Source: CAYYJR01 sp964472305 (lineage in GTDB: Bacteria; Armatimonadota; Hebobacteria; CAIYQO01). Taken from it: a DNA stretch of 64,000 nucleotides. Shown here in pieces: positions 8,403 through 17,138 of this stretch. Each line of letters starts with the position of its first letter. Positions within the stretch are counted from its first letter, which is position 1. Below the pieces are notes generated by a model that had not been told where the DNA came from, did not search any database, and worked only from the letters and a program-made list of their open reading frames with translations. The DNA is taken from contig CAYYJR010000014.1 of assembly GCA_964472305.1 (NCBI GenBank), forward strand, positions 47,125 through 111,124. The letters run 5' to 3'. A program made the translations under genes and the position numbers.

Positions 8403-9401
8403 TTAGGCCGCCTGTGCCATTTTGACGGCCATGTCGACCACGCGGCAACTGTAGCCCCACTCGTTGTCGTACCACGCCAGCACTTTGGCCATATTGCCGA
8501 TGACGCGCGTGCTTTCGGCGTCGATGATGGTTGTGAAGCTGGCGCCGACGATGTCGCTGGAGACCAGCGGATCGTCGGAAATCAACAAAATCTCCTGCAG
8601 TTCCGGAGTGTCGGCGGCATGTCGGAACGCCTCGTTAATGGCAGCGGCATCGGCCGATTTTTCGAGGACCACGGTCAAGTCGATGATAGAGCCGTCGGGA
8701 TTCGGACTGCGAATCGCCATCGCTTCCAGCCGGCCTTCCAGCTCCGGGATCACCTCGTTGATGGTGTGCGCCGCGCCGGTGGAGGTGGGCACCAGATTCA
8801 GCGCGGCGGCTCGCGAGCGGCGCAGTTTATCGGATGGTCTGTCCAGCAGCACCTGGCTGTTGGTATAGGCATGCACGGTGAGCGCAAATCCACGCGTGAT
8901 GGTGAAGGCGTCATGCAGCACGCGGGCGATCACCGCCAGCGCGTTGGTCGTGCACGATGCGGTGGAGACGATCTGGTGCTTCTCCGGATCATAGTGCCTA
9001 TCGTTCACCCCGATGACGAAGGTGCCGTCCACACCCTTGGCCGGCGCGGTGATAAGCACTTTTTTTACTCCGGCTTGTATGTGGCCGGCGGCGGCATCGC
9101 GGGTGGCGAAATGGCCACTTGCCTCAATGACCAGTTCCACGCCCAACTCGTTCCATGGAATTTCGGCGGGATTCCGCGTATTGAAGACCGTAATATCTTC
9201 TTCATCGACGGTGAAGCCTTTTTCCGTCACCGTAATATCGAAATCGGCCATGCCGTGTACCGAATCGAACTGCAACAGATAAGCCAGCGTCTCCGCATCC
9301 GCCACATCGTTCACCGCCACGAATTCCAAGTCCGGTTCGTCAAACCCGGCACGCATGATCAACCGACCGATTCGTCCGAATCCATTAATGCCCACGCGCA
9401 T
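8403..9401 (-). CDS. gap: Glyceraldehyde-3-phosphate dehydrogenase, copy 1
   Basis: A full-length 332-residue phosphorylating GAPDH. It has the Rossmann motif INGFGRIGR, the coenzyme-binding Asp in AVND, catalytic Cys in SCTTN, the partner His in VHAYTN and the C-terminal YDNEWGYSCRVVDM. It converts glyceraldehyde-3-phosphate to 1,3-bisphosphoglycerate in the cytosol. It is clearly diverged from the second copy at 14690-15700, for example RSPNPDGS in place of RVPTPTVS. It stands alone rather than beside pgk, so it may have a different coenzyme preference or direction. ATG at 9401 is preceded by GGGAGGGGGG. Confidence 0.95.
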   Translation of the reverse strand: MRVGINGFGRIGRLIMRAGFDEPDLEFVAVNDVADAETLAYLLQFDSVHGMADFDITVTEKGFTVDEEDITVFNTRNPAEIPWNELGVELVIEASGHFATRDAAAGHIQAGVKKVLITAPAKGVDGTFVIGVNDRHYDPEKHQIVSTASCTTNALAVIARVLHDAFTITRGFALTVHAYTNSQVLLDRPSDKLRRSRAAALNLVPTSTGAAHTINEVIPELEGRLEAMAIRSPNPDGSIIDLTVVLEKSADAAAINEAFRHAADTPELQEILLISDDPLVSSDIVGASFTTIIDAESTRVIGNMAKVLAWYDNEWGYSCRVVDMAVKMAQAA

Positions 9402-9502
9402 CGCATATCCCCCCTCCCGATCTAATCTTCTCCCATCCTACCGGGCTGACGGGGAAATACCAGGGGGGTGTGTGACGGAAGGAGGACAGACACGGGGACA
9501 GT

Positions 9503-10477
9503 TTACGCACTTTTTGCCGGCACATACAGACCGGCAAGGAAGTCGCGCAGGTGATCGGTCACCAGTGCCGGATATTCATCCTGCGGCAGGTGGCCGGCGC
9601 CGGGGATGAGTGCCAGGCGGGAGGCGGGCAGGCGCGCGACCAGCGGCATCGCCCATTCGACCGGGATGATGCGATCATGCTCGCCCCATAACACCAGGGT
9701 GGGGCAGCGCACCCCGGCAATCGCCGCGTCCATGCGGTGTTCGGCGGGTGGGGCGCAACAGACGTACTGGAAAGTCGCCGTCGTGCCGCGCACGCACAGC
9801 GGTAGCCGATGCGCATCCACGCGGTCGGGGGTGATGTCATACGGCGAGGCGTAGGCCAGCCGCATCAGGCTGGTCACATGGGCGGGATCGCTGCGCAAAC
9901 CATCGAGCAGGCGCGGCAGGAAGGGGCCGCGCGCCATCTCGCGCACGAGCAGATAGCCGTGTTGTGTCTGGCCCCAATCGCAATCCAGCAGGGTCAATCC
10001 CTGCACACGCTCCGGTGCCTGCGCGGCGCACATCAACGCCACGCGACCGCCCAGCGAATGGCCGACCAGCGTCGCGGAGGTGATGCCCAGCGCATCCATA
10101 ACGCCGAAGACCTGGCGCGGCCACGCACGCGGGGTAAGCGCGGGCGGACGGGCTGAGGCGCCGAACCCCCACAGATCCAACGACACGGTACGATACTGTG
10201 CCGCCAGCGCCATCTGCTGATGCTGCCACGTCTCCAGTCGTCCGCCGAAACCGTGCAGAAAGACGATGGCATGCTCGCCTTCCCCGCGCTGCTGGTAGGC
10301 GACCGATCCGCCGTCCAGGTGCAGGAAACATGTGTCGCCCTCGGCGATATCTTCCGGGGCCAGGTGCTCCGCACACGAAATCCACCGTTTGAGCATCACC
10401 GAACTCAGCCAGGACAGACCGCACACCCCGGGAAATCCCCGCATGGTTGCCGCCCAGCGTCGCAATGTCGCTTGCAT
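9503..10477 (-). CDS. Alpha/beta hydrolase, copy A
   Basis: The 324-residue protein has the alpha/beta-hydrolase fold landmarks: the oxyanion HGFGG segment, the DLWGFGASARP strand, the nucleophile elbow GHSLGG, and the acid/base region WGEHDRIIP with GAGHLPQDE. Such enzymes hydrolyse esters, epoxides or C-C bonds, and the substrate is not predictable. It is a tandem paralogue of the next gene upstream, with which it shares the DLWGFGASARP core. No good ribosome site marks the start. ATG at 10477 is chosen over an upstream TTG at 10525. Its stop codon lies inside a GGGGACAGTTTACGC element (9494-9508). Confidence 0.85.
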   Translation of the reverse strand: MQATLRRWAATMRGFPGVCGLSWLSSVMLKRWISCAEHLAPEDIAEGDTCFLHLDGGSVAYQQRGEGEHAIVFLHGFGGRLETWQHQQMALAAQYRTVSLDLWGFGASARPPALTPRAWPRQVFGVMDALGITSATLVGHSLGGRVALMCAAQAPERVQGLTLLDCDWGQTQHGYLLVREMARGPFLPRLLDGLRSDPAHVTSLMRLAYASPYDITPDRVDAHRLPLCVRGTTATFQYVCCAPPAEHRMDAAIAGVRCPTLVLWGEHDRIIPVEWAMPLVARLPASRLALIPGAGHLPQDEYPALVTDHLRDFLAGLYVPAKSA

Positions 10478-10564
10478 CTCGGGAAGTATACCCGATTGTT
10501 GGTGCGAATACGACTGGGACGTCAAGGATCGCGGGATCGCAGGAAACTTGTGCGCGGTCCAGCG

Positions 10565-11512
10565 TTACCGGCATTGCCGTATAAAGCGTTCGATGTGCTC
10601 CGCGACGATTTCCGGACATTCTTCATGGGGCAGGTGCGCGATGCGGGAGAGCACGACTAATTCGGCCACGGGCAGGCGGCGCATCAGGTGCAACACATAG
10701 GGTAGCGCGGTGACGCGGTCTTCCGTGCCCCACAACAGCAGCGATGGACAGTGCACCCGTTCCAGCAGGCGTGCGCTGTCTTTACCGGGGTATGTCCGGC
10801 TCAGGTGATCGAGCGCCGCGAGATTACCCTGCACCCGCAATGGGCGCAGATAACGCTGCACCAGTGGTTCTGTGATGGGATAGTCGCGCGGATACGATTC
10901 CCGCAACAGGGATTCGAGCATCTGCGGATGCCGTAGCAGGCGGCGTTGCACCAGGTGCAGCAGCGGGCGGTAGCTCAACGCCCGCAAGTGCGGATTGCTT
11001 TGCGGCAGGTGCAGGCCGTCGCTGCCGATCAGCACCATACCGCGCACGCGTTCTGGGGCTACGGCGGCGCAAGTCAGCGCCACCCGTCCGCCCAGCGAGT
11101 GACCGACCAGCACGGCGTGCGGCATCCGCAATGCATCCATTACCTCCAGCACCTGCACGGGCCAATCTTCCTGCGACAGCGTGGCGGGTCGTGCTGAGGC
11201 GCCGAAACCCCATAGGTCGAGCGCAACGGTGTGGTACGCAGGCGCAAGCAACGTCTGCACCACGCGCCACGTTTCCAGATTGCCGGCGAAACAATGCAGG
11301 AACACGACAGCATCGTGCCCGCTGCCCATCTCTCGAAAGGCTACCAGGCGTTCGTGCAGGGTGAGAAAATCGGTCTGTGGCTCAGCCACCTGCGTGGGCA
11401 GTAAATCTTCCAACACCGGTTGCGTGGCGAGACGGGCCAGTGACGCCAATCCCCACACCACCCCTGCGATACCCGCCATTCCCGCTAATATCGGTCCTCC
11501 CGCCTTGCGCAT
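10565..11512 (-). CDS. Alpha/beta hydrolase, copy B, membrane-anchored
   Basis: The 315-residue protein carries an N-terminal hydrophobic segment (about residues 7-30) that copy A lacks. The alpha/beta-hydrolase core follows: LHCFAGN (oxyanion), DLWGFGASARP, nucleophile GHSLGG, acid in WGTEDRV and catalytic His in IAHLPHEE. It is probably anchored in or exported through the inner membrane. Copy A starts about 90 nt downstream on the same strand, so the pair is likely one transcription unit created by tandem duplication. Substrate unknown. Confidence 0.86.
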   Translation of the reverse strand: MRKAGGPILAGMAGIAGVVWGLASLARLATQPVLEDLLPTQVAEPQTDFLTLHERLVAFREMGSGHDAVVFLHCFAGNLETWRVVQTLLAPAYHTVALDLWGFGASARPATLSQEDWPVQVLEVMDALRMPHAVLVGHSLGGRVALTCAAVAPERVRGMVLIGSDGLHLPQSNPHLRALSYRPLLHLVQRRLLRHPQMLESLLRESYPRDYPITEPLVQRYLRPLRVQGNLAALDHLSRTYPGKDSARLLERVHCPSLLLWGTEDRVTALPYVLHLMRRLPVAELVVLSRIAHLPHEECPEIVAEHIERFIRQCR

Positions 11513-11670
11513 CGATCATTCGATTCCCGTTGGCGTGCAGCGCGCCATGACTGGCGGCAGACAACTGTCGGAATCGCACGACAACGTTGCCGGCGGGAGC
11601 AAGGACGACGCGGTCGGATGGGAATATAGATGCCGTGGGGAGCATGCCGCGCCCACGGAGGATGCCATCC

Positions 11671-12045
11671 ATGGCACAACAGGAACCGGAAATTCGTAAA
11701 ATCACACGTGATGAGCTGCTGGAAGCGCGCCGCCGCAGCGAGCCGATCATCCTCGTCGACGTGCTGGGTCACGATCATTTCCTGCAGATGCACCTGCCGG
11801 GAGCGATCAATATCCCGTTGCCGGTGCTGCGCGACATGGCCCCGATGGTGCTCGGTACACAGGATGCGATTATCGTCTACTGCGCCAGCTTCGAATGCAC
11901 CGCCAGTCCTACCGCCGCGCGCATCCTCATGCAGCTTGGGTATACCAACGTGCGCGAGTATGCCGGTGGCCTGCAGGATTGGCTGGATGGCAAGCAGCCG
12001 GTGATGCACGTCAGCGAGACACCACCGGAAGCCCGGGCGGCGTAA
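11671..12045 (+). CDS. Rhodanese-like domain protein
   Basis: A single 124-residue rhodanese domain. It shows the strand IILVDVLG, the LPGAINIPL element, the active-site Cys at the start of the loop in VYCASFECTASPTAA, and the closing YAGGLQDWLDG. Single-domain rhodaneses carry persulfide sulfur for transfer to acceptors or to cofactor synthesis. The loop is longer than the usual five-residue loop, hinting at a non-thiosulfate substrate. CGGAGG at 11656-11661 is 9 nt before the ATG at 11671. It is followed after 12 nt by the broken SHOCT gene, so the two were probably co-transcribed. Confidence 0.9.
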   Translation: MAQQEPEIRKITRDELLEARRRSEPIILVDVLGHDHFLQMHLPGAINIPLPVLRDMAPMVLGTQDAIIVYCASFECTASPTAARILMQLGYTNVREYAGGLQDWLDGKQPVMHVSETPPEARAA

Positions 12046-12057
12046 GAGGAGGGAGCC

Positions 12058-12294
12058 ATGCATCCCTGCTGGCATCCCTGGGGAGGCATCGGAATCGCGA
12101 TGATGTTGCTGTTGCTGCTCTTCTGGGTGGTGGTGATCGGCGGGATATACGAGCTGATTCGTTATCTGAACCGGCAGCTTCCGCTCGCTACGCCCATCCA
12201 CCGCCCCCGTGCCATCCTCGACCGCTGACTGGCGGCCGGTGAGATCACGCCGGACGAATACGACACCTTGCGAGGGAAGATCGAGGGAACATAA
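12058..12294 (+). pseudogene. SHOCT-domain membrane protein interrupted by in-frame TGA
   Basis: ATG at 12058 (ribosome site GAGGAGGGAG just upstream) opens a 56-codon frame. It encodes a short N-terminus, one transmembrane helix (about residues 10-32) and a basic linker ending in RAILDR, then stops at TGA 12226-12228. The same frame continues after the TGA as LAAGEITPDEYDTLRGKIEG and ends at TAA 12292-12294. Together these form the standard small SHOCT protein, in which ILDxRxxxGEIxxxEY is the conserved end. The TGA replaces a residue that is usually Arg in the family, and CGA to TGA is one transition. Either the gene is newly broken, the base is a sequencing error, or TGA is read through. 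It is too short to be found by length-based gene calling. Confidence 0.75.
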
Positions 12295-12332
12295 CCATCG
12301 GAGGTTCGCAGCCGCGATCCATCATCGCACAG

Positions 12333-14060
12333 CTATCCGCTCTTCTGCGCGTGGATGTCGTCGAGCACTTCGCGAACATGAGTGAGAACGGCGTCGCTGA
12401 TGCGGCCGCCAACTTGCAGGCGGGCTAGTTCGTCCACCCGCTCGTTGTGGGTGAGTGCCCGCATGCGGCTGATGGTGCGCTCGCTTTCAGTGGCTTTTTC
12501 CAGCAGGAAGTGCGTGTCGGCGTAGAAGGCAATTTGCGCCAGGTGGGTGACGCAGATCACTTGCGCGGCGCCGGCGACGCGGGCTAGTTTTTCGCCCACC
12601 ACTTCAGCGGTGCGCCCGCCGATGCCGGTATCGATCTCATCGAAGATCAGCGTGGGCACCCCGACACCGCGCGCGGCTACCGCTTTCAACGCCAGCATGA
12701 TGCGCGACAGCTCGCCACCGGACGCGATCTTTGCCAATGGTTTGGGCGGCTCGCCCAGGTTGGCGGAGATGGAGAAGGCAACGGTGTCGATACCCTGCGT
12801 GGTCACCGCAACCGGCGTACCTTCCACCGGCAGCCCGCCTTCTTGCGCGTGGCGCGCGACGTCAATGGTGAAGACCGCCTTCGGCATGCCCAGTTGCGCC
12901 AACTCGGCCTGCACCTCGGCGGCAAGGGTATCGGCCAGCGCGGTGCGCAGTGTGGAGAGTCGCAGCGCGCATGCCGCCAACTCGCGTTCGACGCGCGCGA
13001 TTTCCAGCGTGATCGCTTCCAGCTGTTCCTCATGGTGTGCCAACCGGTTCAGTTCTTCACGCTGCCGCGCCGCGTAGGCGAGTACCGCATCGATGCTTTC
13101 GCCGTATTTGCGCTTCAGGCTATGCAACAGACCGAGGCGCTCCTCGATTTCCTCCAGCCGTTCGGGATCGAACTGCGTGCGGTCGCGATAATCCGCCAGT
13201 TCGCGACAGGCATCGCCGATCTGCACCGCGGCATGCTCCAGTGCCTTCGCCAGCGGTCGCAACTCTTCGTCATACCGTACCAGCGCGGCGAGTTGCATCT
13301 CCGCCTCGCCCAGCGCATCCAGCACCGAACGACTTTCTTCACCTTCGTAGAGCAATCCATAGGCAGCCGAGGTGGCGGCGTGCAGCTTCTCCGCGTTCGC
13401 CAGCCGGTTGCGTTCGGTCGCCAGCTCATCTTCTTCGCCCGGGGCCAGCATGGCCCGCTCGATCTCGCCCACCTGAAACGACAGCAGGTCGATAGTGCGC
13501 AGTCGCTCGCGCTCATCGGACTGCAACTCGCGCAGTTCGCGCAACAACATGGTGCGCCGGCGCGCTAACTCCGCCACTTCCGCTTTCGTCTGCACGAAGG
13601 TCGCATCACCCAGCGCGTCTAAAAATGTAAGGTGCTGTTCTTCGCGCAGCAGCGATTGATGCTCGTGCTGCCCGTGCAGATCCACCAGCAGGTCGCCCAC
13701 CTGGCGTATCACGCTGACCGGACAGGCGCGTCCATTGACGCGTGCCAGGTTGCGCCCCTCGCGCGCGACTTCCCGCGAGAGAATGATCATGCCGTCTTCC
13801 GGTTCGATCTCGATCTCCGCCAGCGCGGGTCGCAGGTGCGGCGCGTCCGACAGGTCGAACACCGCCTGTAACACCGCGCGCGCCGTGCCGGTGCGCACCA
13901 GTTCGGTGCCGGCCCGTTCACCCAGCAGCACGTTGATGGCGTCAATCACGATCGACTTGCCAGCCCCGGTCTCGCCGGTGAGGATATTCAAACCAGCGGA
14001 AAAGGTGACGGTTAACCGGTCAATGAGCGCGAAATTCTCGATGTAGAGTTCGGTGAGCAT
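12333..14060 (-). CDS. recN: DNA repair protein RecN
   Basis: The 575-residue SMC-like ATPase works in double-strand-break repair, holding DNA ends for recombination. Walker A GETGAGKS is at 29-36, preceded by the FxNFALID start typical of RecN. Coiled-coil arms fill the middle. The C-terminal half has the signature LSRIMLALK and Walker B LIFDEIDTGIGG with its D-loop, followed by QVICVTHLAQIA. The ATG at 14060 is chosen because the RecN N-terminus begins MLTELYIENF and AGGT lies 5 nt upstream. An in-frame extension of 60 codons shows no homology and crosses the -10 at 14073-14078. Confidence 0.95.
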   Translation of the reverse strand: MLTELYIENFALIDRLTVTFSAGLNILTGETGAGKSIVIDAINVLLGERAGTELVRTGTARAVLQAVFDLSDAPHLRPALAEIEIEPEDGMIILSREVAREGRNLARVNGRACPVSVIRQVGDLLVDLHGQHEHQSLLREEQHLTFLDALGDATFVQTKAEVAELARRRTMLLRELRELQSDERERLRTIDLLSFQVGEIERAMLAPGEEDELATERNRLANAEKLHAATSAAYGLLYEGEESRSVLDALGEAEMQLAALVRYDEELRPLAKALEHAAVQIGDACRELADYRDRTQFDPERLEEIEERLGLLHSLKRKYGESIDAVLAYAARQREELNRLAHHEEQLEAITLEIARVERELAACALRLSTLRTALADTLAAEVQAELAQLGMPKAVFTIDVARHAQEGGLPVEGTPVAVTTQGIDTVAFSISANLGEPPKPLAKIASGGELSRIMLALKAVAARGVGVPTLIFDEIDTGIGGRTAEVVGEKLARVAGAAQVICVTHLAQIAFYADTHFLLEKATESERTISRMRALTHNERVDELARLQVGGRISDAVLTHVREVLDDIHAQKSG

Positions 14061-14072
14061 GACGTACCTGCT

Positions 14073-14078
14073 ATTATA
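14073..14078 (-). promoter_or_regulatory. -10 element of recN
   Basis: A perfect TATAAT on the minus strand lies 12 nt upstream of the recN ATG, which gives a very short leader. No good -35 is seen, so the promoter may depend on an activator. No LexA-type SOS box was recognised here. Confidence 0.5.
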
Positions 14079-14099
14079 CCGGAGGAAAGGGGACGAGGA

Positions 14100-14539
14100 A
14101 AGGGTCACGGAGCGAGTGCGACTCCGGTCTATGTTCTCATCCCTGGTGGTTGATGAGACGGCATATCGGAGAAGCGCTCTCGAATGCCTCGTATTTTCTC
14201 CCAAGCCACCTTGTTGATTCATAATGCCGCTTTCGGGCATGCACCATCGAATGCTGTGTGATTATTTTCGACAGCGAGTGTTGTTGTGGTGGCATGATAC
14301 AGGCATGACAGGTGTGATCGCGCAGAAATTCGAGAGGTATGCCCGATCCATCACCCGGACTGTCGCGGTAGCTATTACCCCATCGTGGTCGATCCTCGGC
14401 CAGTCGGCGGCGATCCTGACATTACATACGTTCTCGGATTTTCTGCCGGAGCGTGACATGGCGGAAAATCGTGCGTCGCACCTTGCCGGCAGGGGGAATA
14501 ACGAGCGAGCGCCGGCATCGAGCGCCGGCATCGATGGCC
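14100..14539. other. Intergenic region without a convincing gene
   Basis: The 440 nt between recN and the second gap promoter hold open frames of 113 codons (plus) and 89 codons (minus). Neither has a ribosome site or recognisable product. Near its right end is an exact 13-nt tandem duplication, GAGCGCCGGCATC at 14507-14519 and 14520-14532, immediately upstream of the gap promoter. Confidence 0.6.
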
Positions 14540-14568
14540 TTGACAGGCGATGCCGGAATGTCTAATAT
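14540..14568 (+). promoter_or_regulatory. Consensus promoter of gap-pgk
   Basis: A perfect TTGACA (14540-14545), a 17-nt spacer and TAATAT (14563-14568). Transcription would start near 14575, giving a leader of about 115 nt. Confidence 0.85.
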
Positions 14569-14579
14569 AGAACGGCGTT

Positions 14580-14593
14580 TGTGAAAGTTCACA
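14580..14593. promoter_or_regulatory. Putative operator overlapping the gap transcription start
   Basis: TGTGAA-AG-TTCACA is a perfect 6+2+6 palindrome at about +6 to +19 of the predicted transcript. That is a classic repressor position. The half-sites TGTGA and TCACA resemble CRP-family sites, but the spacing is 4 rather than 6. Confidence 0.5.
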
Positions 14594-14689
14594 CAAGCGC
14601 TTGGTGTTTTCGCGCAATCAATGCCCCATGCAGCCTTTCCGCCGCCTGTAAACGGGGCAACACGCGTATTTTGTGAGGAGGTTTTCCCC

Positions 14690-15700
<1,011 letters not shown>

Positions 15701-15710
15701 TAGCACACCT

Positions 15711-15769
15711 GCCCTCACCGCATCGGAGTTCCCCCTTTCCCGCATGGGAGAGGGGCCGGGGGTGAGGGC
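15711..15769. repeat. REP-like palindrome between gap and pgk
   Basis: GCCCTCACC (15711-15719) pairs with GGTGAGGGC (15761-15769), enclosing a second C-rich/G-rich stem (about 15731-15741 with 15746-15755). The GCCCTCACC...CCCCTCTCCC style resembles widespread bacterial intergenic palindromes. Lying within the gap-pgk transcript, it would form a hairpin that could stabilise or attenuate the mRNA. Confidence 0.6.
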
Positions 15770-15794
15770 CTTTCCATTTTGGGAGGCGTATGAC

Positions 15795-17045
15795 ATGGCG
15801 AAGAAAACGATCGATGACCTGCGGGATCTCACCGGCAAGCGCGTGCTTGTCCGCGTCGACTTTAACGTGGCGATTAAACCCAAGCTGCCCACCACCCGCG
15901 ACGAAGCGGTTATCACCGACGACACCCGCATCCGCGCCGCGCTGCCCACCATTCGCGATTTGCTGGGCAAGGGCGCGAAAGTGATCCTGATGTCGCACCT
16001 GGGTCGCCCCGATGGCCAGGTTGTCGAAGGATTGCGGATGGATGTCGTCGCCAGGCGCCTGAGTGAACTGCTCGGCAAGCCGGTGGCAAAGGTCGATGAT
16101 TGCATCGGTCCCGAGGTCGAGACTGCCATCGCCGCCCTGCAGCCGGGTGACGTGCTGCTGTTGGAAAACGTGCGCTTCCACGCGGAGGAAGAGTCGAAAG
16201 ATGACGCTGTGCGCCTGCCCTTTGCGCAAAAGCTGGCCGCACTCGGTGATGTCTACGTCAACGATGCCTTTGGCACCGCCCACCGCGATCACGCCTCCAC
16301 CGCCAGCATCGCCCGCTTCCTGCATCCCGCAGTGGCCGGCTACCTGCTTGCGAAAGAGATTGCCACCCTGGGCAAGGCGCTGGATAATCCGGCGCACCCG
16401 TTCGTCACCATCCTCGGCGGCGCCAAGGTGAAGGATAAGATTAAACTGATCACCAACATGATCGGCAAGGTCGATGCGCTGCTTATCGGCGGCGGCATGG
16501 CCTTCACCTTCCTCAAGGGCATGGGCTATGAGATCGGCAATTCCCTCCTCGACGCCGATAACCTGGAAACGGTGAAGGGAATGATGGAGAAGGCGAACAA
16601 CAGCACCACCAAACTGGTGCTGCCGGTGGATGTGGTCATTACCGACCAGACGGTGGAGCAAGTGCTCGCCAACAAGACCGGTGAAGGTATCGCCACCCGC
16701 GTGGTGGACGTCGACCAGATTCCCGCAGGCTGGATCGGGCTGGATATCGGTCCGAAATCGGTGGCGGAGTTCAAAACCTTTATCAAGTCGGCGAAGCTGG
16801 TCGTCTGGAACGGCCCGGTCGGGCTGTCCGAGTCGCCGGCGTTTGCGCAAGGCACGGCGAACCTCGCCGACGAGTTGGCAAACACCGATGCCTTCACCAT
16901 CATCGGCGGCGGCGACACCGCGGAAGCGGTCACCCGCATGGGGTATGCCGACAAGATGGACTTCATCTCCACCGGCGGCGGCGCCTCGCTGGAGTTCCTG
17001 GAAGGACGTCCACTGCCCGGCGTGGTAGCATTGGACGATAAATAA
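15795..17045 (+). CDS. pgk: Phosphoglycerate kinase
   Basis: This 416-residue enzyme transfers phosphate from 1,3-bisphosphoglycerate to ADP. It shows the N-terminal VLVRVDFNV, the basic SHLGRPDG loop, LLENVRFH, the VNDAFGTAHRDHAS substrate loop, the C-terminal nucleotide domain with LGGAKVKDKI, GGGMAFTF and NGPVG, and the FISTGGGASLEFLEG end. ATG at 15795 follows GGAGG with 8 nt spacing. The ATG at 15790 is in a different frame. It forms an operon with gap and ends at the hairpin 17071-17092. Confidence 0.98.
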   Translation: MAKKTIDDLRDLTGKRVLVRVDFNVAIKPKLPTTRDEAVITDDTRIRAALPTIRDLLGKGAKVILMSHLGRPDGQVVEGLRMDVVARRLSELLGKPVAKVDDCIGPEVETAIAALQPGDVLLLENVRFHAEEESKDDAVRLPFAQKLAALGDVYVNDAFGTAHRDHASTASIARFLHPAVAGYLLAKEIATLGKALDNPAHPFVTILGGAKVKDKIKLITNMIGKVDALLIGGGMAFTFLKGMGYEIGNSLLDADNLETVKGMMEKANNSTTKLVLPVDVVITDQTVEQVLANKTGEGIATRVVDVDQIPAGWIGLDIGPKSVAEFKTFIKSAKLVVWNGPVGLSESPAFAQGTANLADELANTDAFTIIGGGDTAEAVTRMGYADKMDFISTGGGASLEFLEGRPLPGVVALDDK

Positions 17046-17070
17046 CCCTGCCTGGCCGGATTGCCCGCAC

Positions 17071-17092
17071 GGGCCGGAGCACGCTCCGGCCC
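17071..17092 (+). terminator. pgk terminator hairpin
   Basis: GGGCCGGAGC (17071-17080) and GCTCCGGCCC (17083-17092) form a perfect 10-bp stem 25 nt after the pgk stop, followed by GTTTGTCCTGTT. The TATAAT at 17104-17109 just downstream could be the -10 of the NDK-like gene. Confidence 0.65.
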
Positions 17093-17138
17093 GTTTGTCC
17101 TGTTATAATAACGTCACTGACCGACAAAGGAGACCGAT

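Noticed and set aside
12226..12228. Selenocysteine codon in the SHOCT gene
   Set aside because: The family has Arg there, not Cys, and no SECIS-like hairpin is evident just downstream.
14224..14565. 113-codon open frame upstream of gap
   Set aside because: No ribosome site or recognisable product; it overlaps the gap promoter.
14580..14593. CRP/FNR-type site at the gap palindrome
   Set aside because: Half-sites fit but the centre is 4 nt, not 6; kept only as an unassigned operator.
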